From positions 4,594,501 to 4,658,500 of the forward strand of contig JAJTWR010000299.1 in assembly GCA_021613335.1 (NCBI GenBank): a DNA stretch of 64,000 bases, given 5' to 3'. Of the stretch, positions 49,614 to 60,353 are shown one piece after another; position 1 is the stretch's first letter, and each line of letters starts with the position of its first letter. The position numbers were made by a program, and so were the translations under genes. The notes below the pieces were generated by a model. That model searched no databases, was not told where the DNA came from, and was given only the letters and a program-made list of their open reading frames with translations. Source of the stretch: Whitmania pigra (taxonomy: Eukaryota; Annelida; Clitellata; Hirudinida; Haemopidae).

Positions 49614-50277
49614 TGTAAGTTATTAAATACAATAAATCACATGGTTATGTCCGTGAAAGCTACGACAAAATATTAACTTAAACTGGCAGTTTCTCCACGA
49701 GCAGGTAACATACATTTGTCATTAACTATCTATTAAGTATTTTCTGTTACTATTATCATTTACTTTTAACAATCAATCATCGCATTCGGATCCACACTGG
49801 GGAAGTTGTCGTCTCTCCAAAGGTGGAGCCAGCTGTGGTTGGTTCCTCGTGGGCAAATTTCTCCGGGTCACACATGACGTGACATGTTATACATTATATA
49901 TTAAGAGAGATGACAGTTTTTAAGTGGTAGCATTAAATCATACCTGACCGCTTCTTCCGCATCTCACAATGGTATATCTGATTCGAACTCCTAATATGGT
50001 AAGTCCTAATCTACAACTACCTAAAATTCAATGTCTCATTCAAAACCTATCTATTTGGCCAAAGCTTATATTAGCCAATGTTGGTATGTTTATAGATCCA
50101 GCTCGTGTGTTGTTATTATCTTTTATGGTCTGCCATGCATTCTGTGTGCCACAGAAATTAAAATGCCTTGATAAATGAAAATGTTTGACAAATAATTAAA
50201 TACACTCAATAATATTGGCGCCGCATGATGTCAGCGTTTCCTCTTTATTTGTATTCCCTAATCTTAAGACATCATGA

Positions 50278-50323
50278 TTTATTTATTTGATTATAGTCCT
50301 TTGCGTAACTGAGTTGATTTGGA
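50278..50323 (-). mobile_element. LINE/SINE tail-only insertion with 15-bp TSD
   Basis: A 46-bp insert which, on the minus strand, reads TCCAAATCAACTCAGTTACG then CAAAGGACTATAATCAAATA and AATAAA. It is flanked by CTTAAGACATCATGA at 50263-50277 and 50324-50338. The homologous region near 45480-45510 lacks the insert. Confidence 0.85.
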
Positions 50324-50486
50324 CTTAAGACATCATGAGAAACAAATTCAGTCAAATACGGACATAAATGAAAACATAAATGTATTGCATTAATACAATT
50401 TTTTATTAAAAAGTGACCATCCAAAGCTATTTATTTTTTCCCCATGTCTGTTCACGTTAAAAGAACTAATGTTTACTCTTGATTAA

Positions 50487-51485
50487 TTACAGCACAAGAT
50501 GGCCTTTCTCGTCACTTTTTGGAAAACCATTTTCCGGTCCAGGACCAGTTTGGTTTCCATAAAAGTCCTCTGGAAGTAGGCAAGATTTGTCAAGCAAATA
50601 AGTAGTTGCCCCATTCAATGGTATCAAATCTTCCTCCTTTACAGATCCTGAAACGCCCACGTGGTACCAACAAGCGGGTTTGGACTTTGGATCGAAGACC
50701 ACTGCTTCGCAAGCCCATATGCCTATGCAATATAAAAGACATTCATAATGTGCATCATGTGATGACGCCAGAAAATCCTTGGCAGTTTTTCCAGGTACAG
50801 CTTTCCAGCACTTTTTACCTGTAACATTTTGTTAGATTTGGACGAAATTGAAGGTTACCTAATATCTCAAAAGCATTTTAAGATTCAACAGACAATCTAA
50901 AACAATTTTTTATCAATCTTTTGAAGGTCATTAATTGATCTGCTAACCCAAGACTACATTGACTTTATCGTGCAAGTATGTGGTGACTGAATCTTTCGTT
51001 TCATTACTTTTCTCCACACCCTTGGAACTGGTTTGTATCTCACATGGTAAAGTTGCTTCGCTGTCATAAGAAACGACATTACACCATTCGATATAAAGAC
51101 AGCTTGTTAGACAAATTTGCAGGCTTTTCTCAGATATTTTTGTCAAGCCAGTGACTTGGACTTTGGGCAATATAGTCCAGAGAGACTCGCCTAATAATTT
51201 AAAATGAGTTGAGGGTAGACAATATCAATGATTAAGACAAAAAAATGAGGAGTAAATTTTTGGAAACACTTCTTTGATTAAACATTATTAAGGTGTGGTG
51301 GTACGACTAAGCTAAACTGTATGCCCTAGACTCTTCTAGATTAATTGCATTCTTGAATTTAATAATAAACCATTAGTCTGTAAATAGTATATTACAACTT
51401 GTCCAACAATGCTTTACTCGCCTGATGAAGCTAATCCAAGGTAGGCTAGGGACAATATTGTAGACAATTGTATCATCATTAACAT
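50487..51485 (-). CDS. Secreted two-PAN-domain protein (paralogue 5, intact)
   Basis: Exons: 51422-51485 (signal MLMMIQLSTILSLAYLGLAS), 50948-51190 (A), 50487-50818 (B, stop). The spliced frame is 212 codons. The A module starts ESLWTILPKVQVTGL with CLTSCLYIEWCNVVSYD..LPCEIQ. The B module starts KKCWKAVPGKTAKDF with CLLYCIGIWACEAVVFD..ACWYHVG and ends with a longer tail than paralogue 3 (GPGPENGFPKSDEKGHLVL). The signal exon is one codon longer than in the other copies. Introns are phase 1; intron 1 has the GC donor CAG|GCGAGT, and the A exon is again 243 bp. It is the most compact member, with introns of about 230 and 130 bp and no TE in the gene body. Confidence 0.82.
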
Positions 51486-52079
51486 CTGAAATTCAAAATA
51501 ATGGTAATATGACATTGTTTTACAGTTATAGGTAATGCAATTAATTTTTAATCACAAATACTAACATGAAAATTATTTCGAAGCAGCTTATTTTCATCCT
51601 GCATTTATGAAGATTTGGGGTAATAGAACTGTAGACTAATCATTAACACAATTAAGACTAAATTATTATAATGACATCCCTTGACATGATGGCTATAAAA
51701 CATCAAAAAATACTTAAACATTTGTTTTCGTGTAAATTTTTTTGAATTTTCAAGAAAGCAGATGTTTCGACAGGCAGAACGTTCCAAAAGTAATTCAATT
51801 AATAATTAGATCAATCTACTCAGCTGGAAATTCACTAGACTAGCATGACTGGCAACTAGCAGCCATATTGCAAAGACAATCGCAAAATAACTCCGAAGCA
51901 CCTGCTTCCGTAATTACATTTCAAAACGACTTCCTGTCAATCACAAACATCTGGAGAACATTATAGAAATACTTGTGATCCATATACATATTATAGAATC
52001 CTTACAACTTTGCTTCCAACATGGTTTCGAGAATTGCAATAGAGAATAGATATCAATAGAGAAAAAGTACGAAATCATC

Positions 52080-52770
52080 TTACAGCTAGAAAAATGAACA
52101 AAACTGGCAGACCTTAGTCGTCAGCATGGCATTTTAACAAACGTCATTTCAAAATAGAAAAAAAATGCTGACATGATAAAGCAAATGTATGAAAGGTCTG
52201 TAATTAATAAAAGAAAACTAAGAGTGGCTAAACATAAAGATGCGACGATGCAGTGTTTCCATGGTTCATAAATATGTGAGCAAACCTTCCCATCAATGGT
52301 CTTGCTGATGGAGAAGTCTGACATCCTTGCTTCAAAGCAAAAGACATTGTGTCGTTTCAAAAGGAGGCACAACTCTGCGGTTCAAAAGGGGCAAGTGGAT
52401 TCGTGGCTGAAAAAATGTGAAACAATGTTTCCGTTCTGTGTCATATGACAATCAAAGAAACCCAGATGCTCTAAGCAGACCAAAGTTATCCCAAAACTGA
52501 ATTACTATGTCTGGTCAAAAGCTTGGATTACAGGAGAACTACTCGGACAGGAACCAGAAAAAAGGAAGGTGGTATGGTAATCATGGAAAACTGTAAAGCT
52601 CATCCGGATGTCTCATTAAGATCTTGTGCATGTACATTCTCATTTATTAATTCACATCAAATCATGTATTAAACTTCAAGTTCATATTAGTTTGTTACTG
52701 CCACATTGGTTTTCGGTTATCTCGACGCTTTTAGGCAAAATCCTATGCTGGCGACATAACCGTGTTCAAC
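52080..52770 (+). mobile_element. pogo/Tigger-like transposase remnant
   Basis: It shares AGTCGTCAGCATGGCATTT..GATAAAGCAA and GGTTATCTCGACGCTTTT with the relic at 12.95-13.58 kb. Decayed plus-strand frames include KQKTLCRFKRRHNSAVQKGQ, AWITGELLGQEPEKRKVV and VIMENCKAHPDVS; the last corresponds to the DNC.AHP catalytic motif of pogo transposases, with Asp replaced by Glu. Numerous stops make it inactive. Confidence 0.65.
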
Positions 52771-53082
52771 AGTATTCCCAAATCTTAGCGCTATTTACTT
52801 AATGAATACACCAATTTGTCCTCTGTTCATCCATCAAGTGAATTGGTTGAAACCATGCCTATAATGATGAAACTAGTTAAATTTAATCGATCGGCCTCTT
52901 CATTCGAGCAGACTTTTCAAAGGAAGACAGGAGACTGATATCATCATTGTCATCATCGTCAACATCATCTAAAATTTCTAAAATACTTTTTTATGCGTTT
53001 GTTTTTGAAGACTAACAAAATAACAACCAAATTAACAACTTGAAAACAAAGCAGCCCAATAAAACTGTTCAACTTTAGGTTG

Positions 53083-53088
53083 TTTATT
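53083..53088 (-). terminator. Candidate poly(A) signal of IK
   Basis: AATAAA on the minus strand, 118 nt beyond the IK stop codon (53206-53208). It is the first canonical signal in the expected range. Confidence 0.5.
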
Positions 53089-53205
53089 AGAACAAACCAA
53101 AGTAAAACATATTGGCAATCAATCCTACATTCCTAGACCATGGAATAAACATGGATTAAGAAAATGTTCAAAACAATTAAGGGTCATTCTAGTGCAAATT
53201 TTAGC

Positions 53206-56200
53206 TCAATGCTTAGCCTTCTTGGCAAAGACATCCCGGGAGTCAGACTTTCTCTTGCTGATGATGCCCTGGATCTTCGTCCACTCCCTGTCCAGTTCCT
53301 TCTTCTCGTCTCGAGGACCAGCCCTCCTCGTCTTCCTGCCATCAGCCATCTTCACTCCGTACTGGAATGCAGCCCTAGGATACGAAACAAACAAAAATAA
53401 TTTATAATTAGATTATAAAAAGATAATTAGTTAACAGCAATTTTAACACTAATTACTAATGTAGTGACTAACTTTGGAAGGGCCTCTCTGCTGGACATGT
53501 AGCTACTGTATTCCTCTTGGGTTTCGAAGTCCCAGCGACCCACAGGGCCCTTCTTGTTGCCTTGATCCATCTTGGTGTAGTCGGCCTCGTCGTCACTGTC
53601 CCCAAGGGCATCCACCATCTCCATCATGCTGAAATTGGATTTTACTGATTAATCAGCATTTGATTAATAATATTTGTAATGATTTGTAATCAAATAACTT
53701 TCCAGTGAGCCAATCACAAGGATGCCAATACCAACCCAGGGTAACATTCTGCATAGCTGTCAATCTCCATCTGACTGTTGAACTTGTTGATTTTCTCTTG
53801 CTGATCCTTTGATGGGGCCTTGGGCTTTTCCACCTCCTCCTCACCAGTTATGCCTCCCCAGTTACCCTGATTAATGCAATTAATTGATTCAATAAAATTT
53901 AATTAATATTCAACATGTCAAGTTGATTAATAGAACAATAATAAAGACAACACCTTTCCATATCTGTCATTGATGTTCTTGATGAAATCCTTGGCATTCA
54001 TCTTTGGACCAGATTCATCAAATTTGCTTTCCTAGAAAAAGGAATGAACAATCAACATCAACAATAACAAACTAACATCCAAAATAATTACTAATAAATA
54101 ATAAAATACTAATAAAGATAAATAATTGCTAATTTTATTTGGGATGACAATAGGATTGAATCGTTAAGAAATAAACCTCTTCTGACGGTTTCTCAAAATA
54201 GGACCTCTTTTCTCCGTCCCTTCGTTCTGTCCTCGATGTTTCGTGCCTGTGGTGCTTGCCACGGGATCTGTGGTCACCAGGATCTGTACCCTCGAAGATG
54301 CTGGAAAGAATAAGTGACCCTTTTATGTATTACCAAAAATATTTATAAATAAGAAACATTGGATTCCTGAAGAACAACCACGGACAATCCAAACTAATAA
54401 ATCACTGTGACTGGCCAAGCTGGGTGTTGATTCAACATTGTTGAACTCAAGTCACTGGTGAACTATGGAAACACTCACTCTTCAATGGTGGCCTCCACAA
54501 CTTCTTCATCTTTTCGGGACTTTTCTACAATGTTGAATAATTAAGGATGTGGTAAAAAGTAAGAAGATAAGATTTGTTAAACCAATACCTTAAAAAATCA
54601 TAGCACATAAAACAATATTAATAATAACGATAATAATACATGAAAAAAAAATTATCAGTATTATTACTGTTATAATAAACAACAAACAATAACCTCTCTC
54701 CTTCTTATCTTTCTTCTTTTTATCTCTACCCTTTCCTTGCCTGAGGTAGGAGAGGATCTGAGTGAGCTTGTTGATGACAATGTCATTGTTGCTGAGCGTC
54801 GTTGATGTCTCCGTGCCAACGCAGTCTGCCTTGCTTCGGATTATGGTTGTCGGCAAGTCCTCGTAGGGGTCATCGAGGTCAAAGACGTAGGTCATGCGAC
54901 CGGGCAGGAAGAGGTCGTTACGCTCAACTGGACCCTTTCTTGACAGGGCTACTCTGACAATGTTCCTTCCTGGTAAATTGTTACTCAGATATTAGTACTC
55001 TATTAAAATTACAAACTATAATAAATTAACTTACTACTATGCTTTAAAAATTATAAAAAAAATTGACATGAGGATTTTCAACAAGCAAAAACTGATTAAC
55101 TCACCAAACTTAGTTCTGAAAGTTATGGCCTCTTCTTCTTCTTCTTCTTCCTTGTCGTTGCTGGATTATTGAAATTATTAATGAGAAATATTACCATAAA
55201 GTAATAATAAAATACTCATAAATTATCTTAACGATCATCAAGTTCAAACAAAAAATTTTAGATGCATTTTGCAATTTTAAATAACAATAAATATTAGGTT
55301 AGCAACCAAGTTCCCGCCGTTTTTTACATTGTAACATTCCGCACGTCATTAAATGTTTTTGTCACAATGTTTAAGTCATTCAAAAGAGAATATTTTGTTC
55401 TACTGGAATCTATGTTTTGTTTTTTTAAGATAAATTTCTGTTACTTTTCAGATCGTTAAAATGGAATGTCAAGTTGAGAAAATGACCATTTTCGACACCT
55501 CTTTTTTTCTTTTTGCTTTTAATCTAGGTTCCAAAGCCACAGAAGCTGTGTATGGAGAGGATGCTATAGCTGAACCACTCGTGATTTTTATGCCAAGTTC
55601 AACAAGGAAATTTTAATCAATTTGATTCAATGTCAAATACCTCTGTCAATGCCAATGCTAAGAAAACATTTTTCAAGGAAGAACAAATTGAACATCTATC
55701 GCCTTATTTCATCAACCCGCAGCTCGACAATACATCAACAATTTAAAAAATGGTGGGAACTTAGTTGCCAACCTAATATAATTACAAACACAAATTCTTC
55801 CAACAAACCCCTTGTTCTTGGCATTCTCAAGTTCCTCCATCTCCTGGGCAGCGATCTCAGCCTTGACCTGAGTGTGGAGATCAAATAAGACATATAAATG
55901 AGTGAAAATTTTAATTAATTAACAAATATTCAATAATCATTCAAATGTCAAACCTTTTCCAGGAGGGCATAATCGAGACCCTTGACAAGATGGGTGTGTT
56001 CCATGTCACCTCCCAGGTACTTTGACTCTTCGATCACCTGCTTTCTTCTCTCAGCCATTGACTGGCCTCTACATTTAATAATAATAAACTTACATATCTT
56101 ATGATAATGGTAATAATATTAAATTACAACAATGATGGTAATAAATTATTCAAAGAAAATTGTTATTAAATTATTCGCTGCTTACACCCTGGCGTCCGGA

Positions 56201-57755
56201 GCCACCGCTTTGTAATTGGCTGTCGTTGAAACATCGATAGTCTGAGCCAGGTCAGCGTTAATTCCCTCTCTCCTCTCCTTGGCCTGTTGATCATTATAAT
56301 ATGCTAATGATGTGTTAATACAAATACATTATCGTAATTGAATGAGTGAACAGATTGCACTAAAATGCTTATATGCTGTAGCACAATCATGCATGTTACT
56401 ATTAGTCATCTCTGCATGTCACTTTTTCAATAATGAAAAAATCAACATCGTTAATAGTTGGAATGAAAAGAATGGCAATGGAAAATTGGTTTGTTAGCTG
56501 TTGCTGAATTATTATGGTAGTATGATAACATAAGCAGAAGAACTCACTCTGTCTCTGTACTTGGCATCCTTGTCCTTGTCATCATCTTCTTTCTTAAACT
56601 GGGCATAAAAACTGAAATTATGGATGAAACATTTGTAATTATTAAAGATTATGGAGTGCAACTACAAAAATATTGCAATCAATTGATGATAACACATAAC
56701 ACATGGGTTCACACATAAATAATTTTAATTTAATGAAAAATAATTCAAATGATAATTTAACAGTAATTATAAATATTATTATTGTATAGTAACAGATGCT
56801 TACCTCTTTTTTTTCTTCCTGGCATTGCTGGCATCAGAAGCTTCTTTTTTTTCTCTAAAGTAATTAAATAAATTATGCAATAATTCATCAAAAAACAGCC
56901 ATTTATTAATTTATAAAAGTTATGATGATAAAATTAGATATTTCAATGTAACTCAATGGCTTCACATTGTCAACATTGTTAACAATGATGTATAAAAAAA
57001 ATAATGTCAACAAGCAGAGTTCAGCTACTTGCTACTAACACTGGCTTCGGTTTAGCAAATGTTGAGGGTGGCTGGGGTACCCCAGACGAACTACCCGATG
57101 AAACCCTTGGAGTCATCAGCAGCTTTCGGAAGTCGGCATTAGACAACTTTCCTTGAGGCCTGGAAGAATAAAATTAAATCAAAATTATTCAATTAACAAA
57201 TTGTTGAATTTACACTTGAGCTGATGAATTATTATACATGCATTGTTCCTGTTCATCTATTAATTAAAACATTAATTAGAAAGCTAGAACCAAATGTTTC
57301 CATCAAGGAAAACCTATTTTTGGAACAATTTCAACAATAACATGCATTTAAATGCTTCTAGATGCTTGCTAATCATATTGAATACATAACAAAATTATTC
57401 TGTAATTAGTATTAAAGATGAAATCACCTCTCCTCTTCTTCCATCTCGTCATCGCTGGGAGCCAATGGATTTGAATGTAGTTCCTCTGTTGAATTTCAAG
57501 GATAGGTTCCAGAATAAATCAATTTATTGAAAAAAATTCATACAAATTATTAAAATTTTATATGTTATGTATTTATAAACAAAAAATCGAGATGTTAACA
57601 ATTAAATTGTTGACGTCGTTCATTAATCCAAAACATGGATATTTGCCAATGCGTTTTGGGCTAAGCAGCAGATCAAATAAATATTGTTGATGGACGGTGA
57701 AATCAAAACATATTTACAATTGTAATTAACATTTATGAAACTCACGATTAGACAT
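53206..57755 (-). CDS. IK: Protein RED / IK, spliceosomal B-complex factor
   Basis: Sixteen coding exons: 57746-57755, 57428-57485, 57040-57159, 56804-56854, 56548-56611, 56186-56283, 55954-56068, 55809-55867, 55105-55160, 54694-54969, 54479-54524, 54177-54300, 53954-54031, 53736-53866, 53473-53628, 53206-53374. They join in frame to 536 codons (human about 557). RED_N markers: NPLAPSDDEM, LSNADFRKLLMTPR, KYRDRAKERREGIN, YLGGDMEHTHLVKGLDYALL. Middle: ERNDLFLPGRMTYVFDLDDP, TTLSNNDIVINKLTQILSYL. RED_C: SYAECYP, DYTKMDQGNKKGPVGRWDFE, AAFQYGVKMADGRKTRR. RED works in the nucleus with SMU1 and MFAP1 in activating the spliceosome. The long Arg-Glu/Arg-Asp repeat that names the human protein is absent; only a short basic RSRGKHHRHE stretch is present. 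All introns are GT-AG. The gene appears intact. Confidence 0.95.
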
Positions 57756-57999
57756 TTTATAGCGGTTAAAAGTTTGTGGACATTAAGAGCAAATCCAAAA
57801 CAAGACGATAACATAGATTCGGTTCGAGCAATAAAAGATTATGAAATGATTAATAATAACTTTTTATTAATAAACGCACAATTCTTTTTATAAGCATTTT
57901 TTAAAATTTGTATTGCCTATTTCGACGCTATTTTTAGTAAGTATCGTTTGGATTTTATCAAATTTCCCCATTGCCAGTTTTCAGCGAACATATGATATT

Positions 58000-60350
58000 T
58001 AGCTACACGCTAGGGTATTTTCGCCCGGGGACGAATTATAAAATTTTCCACCCCCTCCCCCATCCACCCCGTTTAATCACATTTTGCTATTACATCGAAT
58101 AAGGAACAAATTTTAAATTTTAATGAAACATTGCATTTAGAGAAGCAAATTTATAGAAATTTTATTGCACGACTCATTCAGTCACTGCCGTATTTCTGAT
58201 TCACAGTCTACAAAAGATTTATTTTTCTTGATTTCACTGTCGCAAACAGGTCTTTGTCATAAGTAAAATCTATTTTAAGATTGTCCAAAGTCTTGTTTGC
58301 AACTCTAAGAAGAGCAAGATCACTTAAACCATTGGTACTCAATCTTTTTTGGCAGAGGGCTAGAAACAGAATTCGGAGAATTGTAGAATAGAATCCACAT
58401 TTTATATTTCATCAAAATCAAGACTAAGCAAGCAATAGGACACATGTACAGGAGAATAAGGACAAAGTTGTGAACTAGATAGGCTGATGTTCATAGTAAA
58501 TCTTAACAGTTTTAAGTTGAAGAGAGTACACAACGGCTGAGGCTGCTACAAGTTTTGAGATATAAGGCTGTTCGTAGTTTGCATAACAATGGAAAAATAA
58601 TCAAATATCAAAAATGGCGGAGGATGTGGAGGTCTATTGAGCCGACGTGTATGGAAAGCTACAAAATCACGAAGAATTTTTTTTCTTGTCAGCCTTGTCC
58701 AAATGACGTCTGTCAAATTTTCATCAAAAGAGCTAAACAATTACTTTATTTATTGATTTTAAAAATGTTATATTATATAATGGATTTACTTAATTTTATT
58801 TTTATTTTCCAAATGAGGAGAAAGGCTATGCCCCACCCCCCAAATCCTGCTTTGCAGGTCAGTACATGATCGAAACGTGATCAGTACATAAAGAAGGAAT
58901 TTGAGAAGTCATCTTTGTGCAGTGGCAGCATAGCCAATGAGGTGAAAACGGAGAAGTGGTTATTGCTAGTTGAAAACCAAACCAAATGCCCCACAGTTAC
59001 CAAGAGTACTTGTACCTTGTTCCCATATGTGATTTTCAGCATTAATCAACTTGAGGCTAACTTTTGTAATGATGACTTCACATCTAATGAATGCAGTCTC
59101 TAACTTCTGCTCCATCTGTACAAACTCAGAAGAACGGTTAATTGCAGTCATCCATGCATTATCGCATGTCAAACACAAAACAAATGCTTAGATATGATGC
59201 AATTGGTTCCTTATCATTTAAAAATAAGAAATTTTGTGTGCAAGTTAACTAAAATATTAAATTAAGGAAGACTACAATGAATCAGGCTTTGATGTTAAGA
59301 AAACAAAATACAAATCGATATGGAGCTTAAGGGCCATGATTACAATGACAACATCAAAAACATAGGGATGACAAATCTACTCAGTGGGAATGGTGAAGGC
59401 AAAATGCAATGGAAAGGCATTAACTTTTCATCTGTCGGTGGACATCCAAAAGCAAAATACACGCTCGATGAACCCAGCAAAGGCAGATGGCAAATAGTTC
59501 AAAGGCTAATATTAAATCCAATAAACAATGTCAAATGTTGGTAAAATAAAAGCTAAGATCATGGAGAGAATGGCTCAGAGGAAACAGTCATCCCAGATTT
59601 TAAATCATTTTGATAACCAAGGTGGCCAATGATCAGTCACTTGAGATTATTCCACCCAGAAACAAAAAGAAAAACAAACAAAGAAATGGCTGATTCTTGC
59701 TCATGATGGATGAAAACACAAGTAGAATTTAGAATATGTCTGATATGCTTTGTGCACTGAAAATCAATCTTAGCAATCCAGAAGAATGTTGAAAAATAAA
59801 TCTAGAAAAATATCCTCCAAATAGGAATCATCAGAATCAAATTTAAATTCGTGAGACACGTCATAAGAGTTTCTAAGAAGCATAAAGAAGCACATTGATG
59901 ACGAGAGCCTAAAATTATCTGCAGAGACAGGAGCAAAAAATATCCAAAAATAGTTTTTCAGTAACTAAGAATTGGTTAACAATTGCTTGATCATGGTTGC
60001 AGGGGATGAATGACTTTCAGATCAACATTTACAGAAAATATTCATGTGAAATAAGCAATGTAATCAATGCACTATTCAAATGATATCTTTAATGTCTGAC
60101 TTAAAACATTGGAACAGTTTTCTATCACTTCTCAGTAACAAGAGGTCATCCTGGACTTCAAAAGGTCAGACATAGTAGTGTCAAAGTAAGGCGAACTCTT
60201 GCTGAGGGAAACCATTGAACTCTGGGTCCTTTAGAACGGATGTATTTTTAATTTATAAAATAACTAGAATTAGCATCATCATCATCACGGGCGTCGTCAT
60301 CAACATCATCATCACCAACATCATTGCGCCATTGTCATCATCGTCGTCAT
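58000..60350. other. Intergenic, degenerate repeat-like sequence
   Basis: No intact gene. TATGCCCCACCCCCCAAATC (near 58830) and CATTGGTACTCAATCTTTTT (58331) look like hAT-type ends. A minus-strand frame at 58966-59178 (CDNAWMTAINRSSEFVQMEQ) and decayed plus-strand frames at 59320-59545 are protein-like but unrecognised, probably old mobile-element genes. CAT-rich simple sequence lies at 60270-60350, next to the TMEM30 3' end. Confidence 0.4.
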
Positions 60351-60353
60351 CAC

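Noticed and set aside
53164..53400. Plus-strand frames across the last IK exon
   Set aside because: They are antisense to the conserved RED C-terminal exon.
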